This document shows, in pieces, positions 44,051 through 52,770 of a DNA stretch of 64,000 bases. Each line of letters starts with the position of its first letter. Within the stretch, counting starts at the first letter, position 1. The translations under genes were made by a program, and so were the position numbers. This DNA comes from Chryseobacterium sp. StRB126 (GTDB lineage Bacteria > Bacteroidota > Bacteroidia > Flavobacteriales > Weeksellaceae), in assembly GCF_000829375.1 (NCBI RefSeq), contig NZ_AP014624.1:1798001-1862000 (forward strand), given 5' to 3'. The notes below the pieces were generated by a model. The model worked only from the letters and a program-made list of their open reading frames with translations, did no database searches and had not been told where the DNA came from.

Positions 44051-46015
44051 ATGAAGAAAATCTTACTTTTGTGCTTACTGATGGTAAGTATGTTTTTAAA
44101 TGCTCAGATTACCTTAGGAGAAGGAAGCACTACTATCGGAAAGGTTCCGGTTGACAACTATTGGGAATACTCCTATTCCCAACAAATATTTACAAAGCAA
44201 GAAATCAATGCGAATGCCGCAGGAAATATTACGGGTCTCAAATTCTATCTGGATCCTGCTGGGGATATAACGAACTCATCAGATTGGGTTGTTTATTTAG
44301 GACATACCTCTAAAACTGAATTTGATTCTGATGCTGATTGGGTTCCAGCTTCGGATCTTACAGAGGTATATAATGGTACAGTAAGTAATGTGAACGGAAT
44401 GGTGGAACTTACTTTTGCTACTCCTTTTTCTTATAATAATACTCAGAATCTAGTAATTGCTGTTGATGAAAATAATCCTGCATATGATGATGACCGAGTG
44501 TTTTATGTACATCACCTTAATAATACATCTAGCAGATCTATTGGGAATATAAGTAGCTTTTCAGATATAGATCCTTCAGATCCTGGGTATGGTAGTTTAT
44601 TTGACTATAGATCTGTTGTTACTTTTATGGGGTTAACACCTGGTGCAATACCTGCCTGTACTTCTTTGATTTCACCAGCAAATAACGCTGTTATGGTACC
44701 AATATCTTCTGCTATTAGCTGGTATCCGTCACCTGGTGCTACAAGTTATAAAATATCTATAGGGACCACTCCAGGAGGCTCTAATGTTGTGAATCAGCAA
44801 ACGGTAGCCACAACGAGTTTTACTCCATCAGCTCCTCTTTCTTTAGATACTACTTATTATGTAAGAATTATAGCAGTAGGAGCAGGAGGAGAATCTTCAG
44901 GCTGTTCTGAGACAAAATTTTCCACCACACTCTCCCCTCCTTTGAATGATGAATGTACTACAGCAATTACATTAACGGTAAATCCGGATATGAATTGTGG
45001 AAGTAAAACATCTGGGCATACCTTTGAGGCTACAGATTCCAATGTGTCTGTAGATCCTTGTTATGGGGAAGCAGATGATGATGTATGGTACAAATTTACT
45101 GCAACTTCAGTGTCTCATGTAATTTCATTGAGTAATATGGTTTCTATTGGATCAGTGGATAGCTATTCACTGATGTTTCAGGTTTTAAATGGTGATTGCA
45201 GTAATCTGGCAAATGTTGAGTGTTCAGATTATGATGAGCTTAAGGTAATTTCTGGTCTTACAGTAGGAGAAACCTATTATGTAAGAGTCTATACAGATGG
45301 AGCAGCAGGAGAGGCTCAAAGCTTTGATATTTGTATAGGGACAATTCCTCCACCTCCGGTAAATGATGATTGCTCAGGAGCGTTAGCAGCTTCTGCATTC
45401 CCTTATGCATATACACAATCTGATGCAGCAGGAGCTACTAATAACAACGGATTTATTTCTATTTGCTCTAATAGTATGAATGATGGAACATGGTTTAAAT
45501 TCACTGGAGATGGTACTGTTCATAATATTAAAGTATCAATGCCGGCAGGAAGCAATTTTGATCCTCAGATAGGAGTGTTTAGTGGTACTTGTGATAATTT
45601 AGTATGCGAAAGTACTATCGATAGTAATGGCCAGGGTAGTGCAGAAGAAATCTCCGTACCAACTGTGGTAGGAACTACATATTATGTAAATGTAGGACAT
45701 TATAGTGGTGTCACAGATAACTTAGAGGGAGCATTTACAATTACTATTAATAAAGAAACTCTTGGAACTTCAGAAGTGTCTAAAACTAAAAATGAAATTA
45801 AGGTATATCCAAATCCATTTGCTGAGGTATTGAATATTGCAAAAGCAGATCAGGTAAAATCAGTCTTCATCCTGGATACTGCCGGAAGATTAATGAAAAC
45901 AATTGAAAATCCTTCTTCAGCCCTTCATTTAGGAGATTTGAAACAAGGAATATATGTAATGGTTTTGAATATGAAGGATGGATCTAAGCAAACAATCAAA
46001 GCAATAAAGAAATAA
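44051..46015 (+). CDS. Secreted protein with fibronectin-like and pre-peptidase-like domains and T9SS sorting domain
   Basis: A 654-residue secreted protein. Signal peptide MKKILLLCLLMVSMFLNAQ; an ATG two codons earlier (44045) is also possible. An N-terminal beta domain (ITLGEGSTTIGKVPVDNYWE) precedes a fibronectin-like module (about 215-300). Two related domains follow (about 300-430 and 445-565), each beginning NDEC or NDDC and with DDVWYKFTA or DGTWFKFTG and GETYYVRVYT strands, resembling bacterial pre-peptidase C-terminal domains. The C-terminal type A sorting domain (YPNPFAEVLNIAKADQVKSV) is very close to that of the preceding gene. Function unknown; likely a binding protein. Confidence 0.83.
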   Translation: MKKILLLCLLMVSMFLNAQITLGEGSTTIGKVPVDNYWEYSYSQQIFTKQEINANAAGNITGLKFYLDPAGDITNSSDWVVYLGHTSKTEFDSDADWVPASDLTEVYNGTVSNVNGMVELTFATPFSYNNTQNLVIAVDENNPAYDDDRVFYVHHLNNTSSRSIGNISSFSDIDPSDPGYGSLFDYRSVVTFMGLTPGAIPACTSLISPANNAVMVPISSAISWYPSPGATSYKISIGTTPGGSNVVNQQTVATTSFTPSAPLSLDTTYYVRIIAVGAGGESSGCSETKFSTTLSPPLNDECTTAITLTVNPDMNCGSKTSGHTFEATDSNVSVDPCYGEADDDVWYKFTATSVSHVISLSNMVSIGSVDSYSLMFQVLNGDCSNLANVECSDYDELKVISGLTVGETYYVRVYTDGAAGEAQSFDICIGTIPPPPVNDDCSGALAASAFPYAYTQSDAAGATNNNGFISICSNSMNDGTWFKFTGDGTVHNIKVSMPAGSNFDPQIGVFSGTCDNLVCESTIDSNGQGSAEEISVPTVVGTTYYVNVGHYSGVTDNLEGAFTITINKETLGTSEVSKTKNEIKVYPNPFAEVLNIAKADQVKSVFILDTAGRLMKTIENPSSALHLGDLKQGIYVMVLNMKDGSKQTIKAIKK

Positions 46016-46064
46016 ATGCAGTTGATGGAACATTCAATAATGTAATGAATACCCTATTGGATTA

Positions 46065-46097
46065 AAAAAGATGAGCGAAAATTTCGCTCATCTTTTT
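46065..46097. terminator. Bidirectional terminator after the 44-46 kb gene
   Basis: A near-perfect palindrome of AAAAAGATGAGCGAAA and its complement. It serves the plus-strand gene and the convergent small membrane-protein/K+ channel unit. Confidence 0.82.
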
Positions 46098-46108
46098 ATT
46101 TTTAAAAA

Positions 46109-46136
46109 ATCTATCATTGATCACTTATTATCTATT
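46109..46136. repeat. Heptamer array ending at a stop codon
   Basis: Four 7-mers of the type AYYNATY (ATCTATC, ATTGATC and two more). The array runs into the stop codon of the small membrane protein (46135-46137). A shorter set (ATTAACT, AATATCT and one more) lies at 46318-46338 and ends at the stop of the K+ channel gene. Confidence 0.45.
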
Positions 46137-46293
46137 ATTTGTTCGGCACCGGCTGTATATCTCCCGTATTCATCAGGTCGAAAACAGCTGGGAAGAACAT
46201 TACAAGAATAAAATAAATAATAATCATCAGTGCTATTAATGCAAAAAGAATAATTACTAAACTATTCGGCTTGTTTTTCTTTGTTGATTCCAT
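46135..46293 (-). CDS. Small single-span membrane protein
   Basis: A 52-residue protein: a charged N-terminus (MESTKKNKPN), one strongly hydrophobic segment (SLVIILFALIALMIIIYFIL, residues 11-30, continuing to VMFF), then a short polar tail DLMNTGDIQPVPNK. It starts 42 nt after the stop of the K+ channel gene on the same strand and ends before a terminator, so it is probably the second cistron of that unit. I do not recognise a family. It could be an accessory subunit of the channel, but this is only suggested by position. Confidence 0.65.
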   Translation of the reverse strand: MESTKKNKPNSLVIILFALIALMIIIYFILVMFFPAVFDLMNTGDIQPVPNK

Positions 46294-46335
46294 GACATTG
46301 TGGTATTTGGTGAATAGATTAACTAATATCTAATA

Positions 46336-47163
46336 TCAAGCTAATTTCTTGCCACATTGTTTGCAGTACCTTGCATCATCGTCAATATCCTCATTGCCGC
46401 AACGGTCACATATCTTTTCCAGATTTTGTCTTTTGTTTCGCATCTCTGCCGTTACAATTCCTGTAGGAACAGCTATAATAGAATAACCGGCAAGCATCAG
46501 TATAACAGCGAAAAATTTCCCCATAGGAGTAATAGGAGAGACATCTCCGTATCCTACTGTGGTTACCGTTACTACGGCCCAATAAATAGACTGTGGAATG
46601 GTTTCAAATCCCTGTCGGCCACCTTCTACCATAAACATAAGAGAACCTACAATCACTGAAAATATAATCAGGAAAAGAAGAAATATATAAATTTTTCTTG
46701 AACTGTTTTTTAAAGCCCTTACGATAAGATAACCGTCATTCATGAAGTCCAATAAATTGAAAATCCTGAAAACTCTCAGCATTCTCAACATTCTGAAGAT
46801 CAGAAAGTATTTGGTAATAGGAAAGAAAAAACTCAGGAAGAAAGGGGCTAGAGCAAGAAAATCTATAATCCCCATAAAACTGAAGAGATAATGCTTTTTA
46901 TTTTTTACTACAGCAATTCGCATAGAATATTCTATTGTAAAAAAAATAGAGATAATCCATTCAAGAATCAGGAATGTATAATGAAACTTTTTGTCAAGCT
47001 GAGGTACGCTTTCCATCATAATGATAGCAGTACTCACAAGAATTAAAGAAAGTAGAGTAATATCGAAAAGTTTGCCGAGTCTGGTATCGGAGCGATAAAT
47101 TATCCGGTAAAGGTATCTTTTCCATAAAGTGTCCTCAGGAACAAGGTTGTGTTCTCTTTCCAT
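46336..47163 (-). CDS. Voltage-gated potassium channel with C-terminal zinc ribbon
   Basis: A 275-residue six-segment ion channel. S1 lies at about 35-50, S2 at 62-80, S3 at 96-114. S4 carries arginines every third residue (R124, R127, R130, R133 in FRMLRMLRVFRIF). The pore helix and the K+ selectivity filter TVGYGD (202-207) are followed by S6 (about 216-238). After a short linker, the C-terminus has four cysteines, C252, C255, C267, C270, in a CxxC-x11-CxxC zinc ribbon, an addition not found in classical KvAP-like channels. Monomers should assemble as tetramers in the inner membrane. It heads a two-gene unit. Confidence 0.9.
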   Translation of the reverse strand: MEREHNLVPEDTLWKRYLYRIIYRSDTRLGKLFDITLLSLILVSTAIIMMESVPQLDKKFHYTFLILEWIISIFFTIEYSMRIAVVKNKKHYLFSFMGIIDFLALAPFFLSFFFPITKYFLIFRMLRMLRVFRIFNLLDFMNDGYLIVRALKNSSRKIYIFLLFLIIFSVIVGSLMFMVEGGRQGFETIPQSIYWAVVTVTTVGYGDVSPITPMGKFFAVILMLAGYSIIAVPTGIVTAEMRNKRQNLEKICDRCGNEDIDDDARYCKQCGKKLA

Positions 47164-47406
47164 TTTAATGGGTTTATTTCACGGCGAAGTTAATAATTTC
47201 TATTAAGTAGTAGGTAAAGATATGATTGTTAAAAGAAACTTACAAATGTTAATTTATTTTCCATCATTAAAAAGTGAATTATATATGTTTAAATTACTGT
47301 TTATCAATAAATTATAATAAGTAAAATACGGATAAAAAATGACATATAAAAATTTATTTTTTAACATATTTTTAGTTTGTAATTTTATCCTACAAAACCA
47401 AAGATC

Positions 47407-48252
47407 ATGATAAAAATATTAACTTCGTTATTGCCAATGTTCATATATGGTTTTGTATGTGGACAGGTTGGTATTAATACTACCACTCCCAATGGAGCGA
47501 CAGTATTGGATATGGTGTCTCATCAGAAAGGTATTTTGATTCCTCGGCTTACAGATACGGACCGAGATACATACCTAGCTGATAATGTAGCATCAACAGT
47601 GCCTCCTGCAGGTGTTGTGAATGCTAATCTTACTGCAGGAACTCTTATTTTTAATACGACAACGAATAATTTCCAGTATTGGGATGGTACCCTCTGGAGA
47701 CAGCTTTTTGTTCCCACATCCTCTCAGGCTGGTAATGACGGTGTCGTTAAGGTAAATTCTGGAAACGCAAATGTAAAACCCACTTTCAGTTTAGTTGCAT
47801 CAGGAAATGGTTATGGTACAAGACAACAGGTAATTTATGCCACTCCTTTGGTCTTTGCTGCCAGCCCTACTACAAGCTGGCCCGAAACTACCGTTCCATT
47901 TCCTGGCGTTACATCCAATATCTATACTGCTAATAATAAGTGGAGAGAAAATGAAATCTATGGTCAGGTTCATGTCTGGAGGTTGATTGCTAATATTATG
48001 CCCAACTCCAATTCAATAGGATCTGTAAAAGCAACTTTCAAAAACCCTGATTCCGGATTTGAAGTTAATTCTATTCAGCTTGTTCCAAGCGGTTCCAATG
48101 GAGTAGGTAATCTTCTCACCTTTTATTTCTATACCATTGCAGACCCTGCAAGTCTTGATCCCGGAAAAGGTTATGAACTCTTTATGGAATCAGATATAAA
48201 CTGTGGAGTACAGATAGAATCCTTTACAAGAGTATCCCTTTTTAAAGATTAA
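47407..48252 (+). CDS. Secreted QVGINT-type surface protein (first of two)
   Basis: A 281-residue exported protein. Signal peptide (MIKILTSLLPMFIYGFVCG) is followed at once by QVGINTTTPNGATVLDM, a motif common at the mature N-terminus of Bacteroidota surface proteins, and by a KGILIPRLT segment and FQYWDGTLWRQL. The rest is beta-rich with no enzyme motif and no T9SS sorting domain. It resembles proteins carrying phage-tail-fibre-like repeats. A second member begins at 54608. Function unknown. A terminator follows. Confidence 0.72.
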   Translation: MIKILTSLLPMFIYGFVCGQVGINTTTPNGATVLDMVSHQKGILIPRLTDTDRDTYLADNVASTVPPAGVVNANLTAGTLIFNTTTNNFQYWDGTLWRQLFVPTSSQAGNDGVVKVNSGNANVKPTFSLVASGNGYGTRQQVIYATPLVFAASPTTSWPETTVPFPGVTSNIYTANNKWRENEIYGQVHVWRLIANIMPNSNSIGSVKATFKNPDSGFEVNSIQLVPSGSNGVGNLLTFYFYTIADPASLDPGKGYELFMESDINCGVQIESFTRVSLFKD

Positions 48253-48279
48253 ACAACATTACATTATTTTTTCATCCTT

Positions 48280-48306
48280 AGCCGGTCTTCATCAGCCGGC
48301 TTTTTG
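48280..48306 (+). terminator. Terminator after the first QVGINT gene
   Basis: AGCCGG and CCGGCT pair around a 10-nt loop, followed by five T. Confidence 0.7.
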
Positions 48307-48375
48307 TTGGTGTAGAATTTTTTTCTGAATCCTTCTAAAATTAATATCTTCGCTGTAACTGTAAAATATAGACGA

Positions 48376-49473
48376 ATGAAGCTAAGAACTGTAATTTCAA
48401 AGATAGAAGAGGAAATAAGTATAAGACAGGCAGAAGATTTTGATAACGTAGGTCTCCTATGTGGAGTTCCCGATCGTGATGTATCCGGAATTTTGGTTTG
48501 TCATGATGCACTGGAAAATGTAGTGGATGAGGCCATTGAGAAAAATTGTAACCTGATTGTATGTTTTCATCCTATTATTTTCTCAGGATTAAAGTCTTTA
48601 ACCGGGAAAAATTATGTAGAAAGAGCCGTCTTAAAAGCGATAGAAAATAAAATTGCCATTTATGCCATTCATACAGCTTTTGATAATGATTTTTTCGGGG
48701 TAAATCACGGAATATGCAGTCAGTTGGGATTAAAGAATATGAAGATCCTTCAGCCCAAAGAAAACAACTTAAGGCAGCTGACAGTTTTTGTACCTAAAGA
48801 TTATTCCGGAAAAGTAAAGGAAGCCCTATTTTCAGCAGGAGCCGGAAATATAGGGTTTTATGATGAATGTAGCTTTACCATTAATGGAAACGGAACGTTC
48901 AGACCTGTTGAAGGCTCTAATCCGTTTTCCGGACAACAAAACATTCGAGAGAATGCGGATGAAGATATGATTTCCGTTATTTTTGAAGGGTTTAAGCAGG
49001 GACAAATTGTGGGAGCGATGAAAGCGGCACATCCATATGAAGAAGTTGCCCATCAGATATACAGTCTTGATAATAAAAATCATCATGTTGGTCTGGGAAT
49101 GTATGGTGAGCTGGAAGAAGAAATGGACGAAAAGGACTTCTTAGGATTTGTTAAAGCAAAATTTGGTCTTGATGTCATCAAACATTCTGCTTTTAATAAC
49201 AAAAAAATTAAAAGAGTAGGAGTACTTGGAGGTTCAGGGGCCAGCGGAATACGTGCAGCAGTTTCCAAAAAATGTGATGCTTACCTTACCGGAGATCTTA
49301 AATATCACGACTATTTTTTAGCCGAGTCTAAAATGTTGATCTGTGATATAGGACATTATGAATCAGAACAATTTGTCACTCAACAATTATTTGAAATTTT
49401 ATCACAAAAATTTAGTACATTTGCAATTTCAAAATCTATTGAAAAAACAAACCCAGTAAATTATTTCATTTAA
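48376..49473 (+). CDS. Nif3-like dinuclear metal centre protein
   Basis: A 365-residue member of the NIF3/YqfO family (sometimes named GTP cyclohydrolase I type 2). The metal-binding residues lie in two halves: CFHPIIFSGLKSL and AIHTAFDN near the N-terminus and GDLKYHDYF with DIGHYESEQF near the C-terminus (about residues 303-331). Between them a CutA/PII-like insert of about 100 residues (about 135-235) is present, as in the longer members. The biochemical role of the family is unsettled. A near-consensus -7 element (TATCTTCG, 48345-48352) precedes it. The next gene starts 2 nt after the stop, a pairing conserved in Bacteroidota as far as I know. Confidence 0.88.
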   Translation: MKLRTVISKIEEEISIRQAEDFDNVGLLCGVPDRDVSGILVCHDALENVVDEAIEKNCNLIVCFHPIIFSGLKSLTGKNYVERAVLKAIENKIAIYAIHTAFDNDFFGVNHGICSQLGLKNMKILQPKENNLRQLTVFVPKDYSGKVKEALFSAGAGNIGFYDECSFTINGNGTFRPVEGSNPFSGQQNIRENADEDMISVIFEGFKQGQIVGAMKAAHPYEEVAHQIYSLDNKNHHVGLGMYGELEEEMDEKDFLGFVKAKFGLDVIKHSAFNNKKIKRVGVLGGSGASGIRAAVSKKCDAYLTGDLKYHDYFLAESKMLICDIGHYESEQFVTQQLFEILSQKFSTFAISKSIEKTNPVNYFI

Positions 49474-49475
49474 AT

Positions 49476-50252
49476 ATGGCAAAAACCAACGATATTTCAG
49501 TTGAAGAAAAATTAAGAGCTTTATACGATTTACAGATCATTGATTCAAGATTGGATGAAATCCGAAATACTAGAGGAGAATTGCCAATTGAAGTTGAAGA
49601 TCTTGAAATCGAGATTGAAGGTCTTGAAAAGAGAGCTGAAAAATTTCATGCAGACATTAAAGATCAGGACGATCAGATCAAAACAAAGCATGAAGTGATT
49701 AACCATGCAAAAACTTTAATTGAGAAATACAAATCTCAGCAGGATAATGTAAGAAACAATAAAGAGTTTGAAGCATTAGGAAAAGAAATGGAATTCCAGG
49801 ATCTGGAAATTCAACTTGCTGAAAAAAGAATTAAAGAATTCGGAGCTAAAATTGCTCACAAAAACGAAACTTTAAGTGAGTTGAACGATAAGATCAACGA
49901 TTTGAAAAACCACTTGAAATTCAAGAAAGAAGAATTAGAAGGTCTTATTTCTGAAACTCAAAAAGAAGAAGAATATTTGTTAGAGCAGTCTAAAGAATAT
50001 GCAGGTAAAATCGATGAGAGATTATTAGCTTCTTACAACAGAATCAGAACAAACTCTATCAACGGTCTTGCTGTAGTAGGATTAGAGAGAGGAGCTCCAA
50101 AAGGATCTTTCTTCACTATTCCACCACAAAAGCAAATGGAAATTGCTCAGAGAAAGAAAATCATTATTGATGAGCACTCTGGAAAAATCCTTGTTGACGA
50201 TGAGTTGGTAATGGAAGAAAACGAAAGAATGAAATCTGTAATTAAATTCTAA
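49476..50252 (+). CDS. Coiled-coil protein of the zinc-ribbon (DUF164-like) family lacking the cysteines
   Basis: A 258-residue protein. About residues 10-180 form a long alpha-helical coiled-coil hairpin (repeated LEIEIEGLEKRAEKF and IAHKNETLSELNDKIN patterns). The C-terminal part (about 195-258) aligns with the zinc-ribbon tail of the family: GAPKGSFFTIPPQKQMEI stands where the first CxxC loop and IPPQ motif occur, and IIIDEHSGKILVDDEL stands for the second CxxC strand. All four cysteines are missing. The family is thought to bind nucleic acid or the ribosome, but this is not established. It is tightly coupled to the Nif3-like gene (2-nt gap), implying a common process. Confidence 0.85.
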   Translation: MAKTNDISVEEKLRALYDLQIIDSRLDEIRNTRGELPIEVEDLEIEIEGLEKRAEKFHADIKDQDDQIKTKHEVINHAKTLIEKYKSQQDNVRNNKEFEALGKEMEFQDLEIQLAEKRIKEFGAKIAHKNETLSELNDKINDLKNHLKFKKEELEGLISETQKEEEYLLEQSKEYAGKIDERLLASYNRIRTNSINGLAVVGLERGAPKGSFFTIPPQKQMEIAQRKKIIIDEHSGKILVDDELVMEENERMKSVIKF

Positions 50253-50272
50253 TTATTGATTTTCAACAATAC

Positions 50273-50303
50273 AAAAGCTGTTTCATTTTGAGGCAGCTTT
50301 TTT
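50273..50303 (+). terminator. Terminator of the Nif3 / zinc-ribbon unit
   Basis: AAAAGCTGTTTC and GAGGCAGCTTTT (one bulge-like mismatch pair) around ATTTT, followed by T residues. Confidence 0.72.
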
Positions 50304-50590
50304 CGTTTTATCCAAACACGAGAATTACACAAATAATTTTCACGAATAATATTAACGATTCACCAGTATTTTTGTCATTGGCAACACTGAATCTCCGATT
50401 TCCGACGAATGAGGAATTTCAACATGGTAAAATATAAGTTTGGATTCCAGTCGGAATGATAAAGGTTGTAGTAAAAGAATCTGCATAATCTGTTAAATCT
50501 ACGAGAGTAAAAATTTCACTAGCAAGGGGGGGAGTTGTTTTTTATAACAGATTCCATTGGTTTTAGTCAAAACCTAATTAAACCCTGAAA
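50304..50590. other. Spacer with repeat words
   Basis: No ORF. About 50318-50370 contains ACACAAAT and CACGAATAAT words spaced 13-14 nt apart, related to the inverted repeat at 3956. Bases 50556-50582 are the second copy of the 27-nt dispersed repeat also at 25501-25527. Confidence 0.4.
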
Positions 50591-50593
50591 AAA

Positions 50594-50615
50594 AACCGCT
50601 TCATTTGAAGCGGTT
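50594..50615 (-). terminator. Terminator of the acyl-CoA ligase gene
   Basis: AACCGCTTCA and TGAAGCGGTT form a perfect 10-bp stem with a 2-nt centre; a run of T follows on the minus strand. Confidence 0.82.
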
Positions 50616-50624
50616 GATATTATT

Positions 50625-52403
50625 TTAATCTTGATGATCGTACATTTTATTATAAAGGGCTATAAACTTCTCTTTTACCGCTTTTCTCTTCAATTTCAGT
50701 GTGGGAGTCAGAAGTCCGGATTCGATACTCCAAATCTCAGGAGTTAGCTCAATTTTCTTAATTTTCTCCCAGTTTCCAAGGTGTTCATTAATTCCATCAA
50801 TTTCTTTTTCAATTCTCTGTTTCAGTTCTGTGCTTTTTGCAATCTCTTCAGGAGTAGAACCAATATTGAGATTATTTCTCATTGCCCAGTTTTTTGCAAA
50901 TTCAAAATCAGGTTGTATCAGAGCACAAGGCATTTTTTCGCCATCACCTACCACCATGATCTGCTCAATGAATTTTGAGGCTTTAGCTAGGTTTTCAATA
51001 GTTTGAGGAGCAATATATTTTCCACCTGATGTTTTGAACATTTCCTTCTTACGGTCCGTGATCTGTAAGAAGCCATCACTATCAATATGGCCAATATCTC
51101 CTGTTTTAAAGAATCCGTCTTCAGTAAATGCTTCCTTAGTCATTTCTTCATTCCGGAAGTAACCTTTAAAGACAGAAGGTCCTTTTACTGTAATTTCACC
51201 GTCTTCCTGAATTTTAACCTGTAAATTATCCAATGGAATTCCTACAGTTCCTACTCTCATTTTTTCAAAACTATTTACAGAAATTACAGGTGATGTTTCT
51301 GTTAATCCATACCCTTCCAAAATAGGAATTCCTGCATTCTGAAACATTAAATTCAGTCTTGTAGACAAGGCTGCAGATCCGGAAACTAATGTAATGATCT
51401 CACCTCCTAAACCTTCTCTCCATTTTGAAAATACCAGTTTGTCAGCAATAAGTTCCTGAATGCCTGATGGCTTAGAAACAGATTTCTTTTTGGTAATCAA
51501 ATTCAAAGCCCAGAAGAAGATTTTCGATTTTAAACCTCCGGCAGAAGAACCGGTATTGTAAATTTTATCATATACTTTTTCTACCAGTCTTGGGACTACA
51601 GTCATATAATGAGGCTTAACTTCTTTTACGTTTTCACCCATTTTTTCGATGCTTTCAGCGAAGTAAAGAGAAAAACCGTTGTATTGATAAAGATAGAAAA
51701 GCATTCTTTCAAAAATATGACAGATAGGAAGGAAGCTTAAAGCTCTTGTTTCCTTATAATCCAGACTTTTTTTCTTTGGAATTCTTGGAATTGAACCCAA
51801 TACATTGGAAACAATATTATTATGGGTAAGCATGACTCCTTTAGGTCTTCCTGTAGTTCCTGAAGTATAAATAATAGTAGCTAAATCTTCTGTATTAATG
51901 GCATTGGAAAGGTCTTCCACTTCAATTTGAGTAGATTCATCCTCACCAAGATCCAGAATTTCACTCCAGTTGGCAGCACCACTTATTTTATCAAAAGTAA
52001 AGATTCCCTGTAAGCTTGGGATGTTGTGCTTTACCTTCATTACCTTATTAAGAAGTTCTTTGTCAGAAACAAAGCAATATTGTATTTCAGCATTGTTGAA
52101 GATAAATTCATAATCCTCCGGCGAAATACTTGGATAAACCGGTACCGAAACAACGCCAATTTGGGAAAGCCCAAAATCCATTATTGCCCATTCTGTACGA
52201 GAATTGGTGGTTATCAAAGCGATCTTATCACCCGGTTTTATACCTAGCTTCAGTAATCCTCTGGATATCTTATTTCCTTCATTAATAAACTCCTGCGTAG
52301 AAGTTTTTTTCCATTCACCATTATATTTTGTTACAAACATATCCGTTTTAGGATATTTTGCTAAAGCGTAGTGCGGAATATCGAATAATCTCTTGATCGT
52401 CAT
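50625..52403 (-). CDS. Long-chain fatty acid-CoA ligase (AMP-forming)
   Basis: A 592-residue adenylate-forming enzyme that activates fatty acids to acyl-CoA through an acyl-AMP. The ATP-binding P-loop is TIIYTSGTTGRPKGVMLTH (about residues 177-195), followed by the fatty-acid-ligase motif SFLPICHIFERM, the GYGLTETSP motif (about 358-366), TGDIGHIDSDGFLQITDRKKE (split: TGDIG and ITDRKKEMFK, about 430-455) and a C-terminal catalytic lysine region LKLKRKAVKEKF. Length and motifs fit FadD/ACSL. It is probably part of the same catabolic theme as the acyl-CoA dehydrogenase gene that lies divergently 370 nt away. Confidence 0.92.
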   Translation of the reverse strand: MTIKRLFDIPHYALAKYPKTDMFVTKYNGEWKKTSTQEFINEGNKISRGLLKLGIKPGDKIALITTNSRTEWAIMDFGLSQIGVVSVPVYPSISPEDYEFIFNNAEIQYCFVSDKELLNKVMKVKHNIPSLQGIFTFDKISGAANWSEILDLGEDESTQIEVEDLSNAINTEDLATIIYTSGTTGRPKGVMLTHNNIVSNVLGSIPRIPKKKSLDYKETRALSFLPICHIFERMLFYLYQYNGFSLYFAESIEKMGENVKEVKPHYMTVVPRLVEKVYDKIYNTGSSAGGLKSKIFFWALNLITKKKSVSKPSGIQELIADKLVFSKWREGLGGEIITLVSGSAALSTRLNLMFQNAGIPILEGYGLTETSPVISVNSFEKMRVGTVGIPLDNLQVKIQEDGEITVKGPSVFKGYFRNEEMTKEAFTEDGFFKTGDIGHIDSDGFLQITDRKKEMFKTSGGKYIAPQTIENLAKASKFIEQIMVVGDGEKMPCALIQPDFEFAKNWAMRNNLNIGSTPEEIAKSTELKQRIEKEIDGINEHLGNWEKIKKIELTPEIWSIESGLLTPTLKLKRKAVKEKFIALYNKMYDHQD

Positions 52404-52770
52404 GATTTTTTAAATAATTTATAAATAAATCTAAATATAAGCATTTTTTTTAATTGTATACATCTGAATCTGATAATTGGAGATAAGTTGAATGTGTACC
52501 ATAACAAATTCTGTGTAAAAGCGCTCTGGAAGCCGTAAAAACGGATTATCTAAATCTTTCTATAGCAGAATGCCTCTTCATTATTAACAGGTCTTATTAA
52601 CCACCTAACATCTGTTTTATAAGGCATCAATATCACAAAATCAAGAATCCCGAACCCCGCATCCAGAATCTCTCCCATCTCCCTTTCCATCAGTATTTTC
52701 CCTACTTTTAATTTATTTTTTCAGATTTGCTTAAAAAGTGTAAATTTACGGCTATCTAATTATTTTTTTT
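52404..52770. other. Divergent spacer with a heptamer array
   Basis: Between the acyl-CoA ligase and dehydrogenase genes. Bases 52645-52672 are four 7-mers of the type GNAYCYM (GAATCCC, GAACCCC and two more), continuing in pyrimidine-rich sequence to about 52690. A weak -7 element for the ligase (TATATTTA, minus strand) lies at about 52430, and TAAATTTA at 52741-52748 may serve the dehydrogenase. No ORF is seen. Confidence 0.45.
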
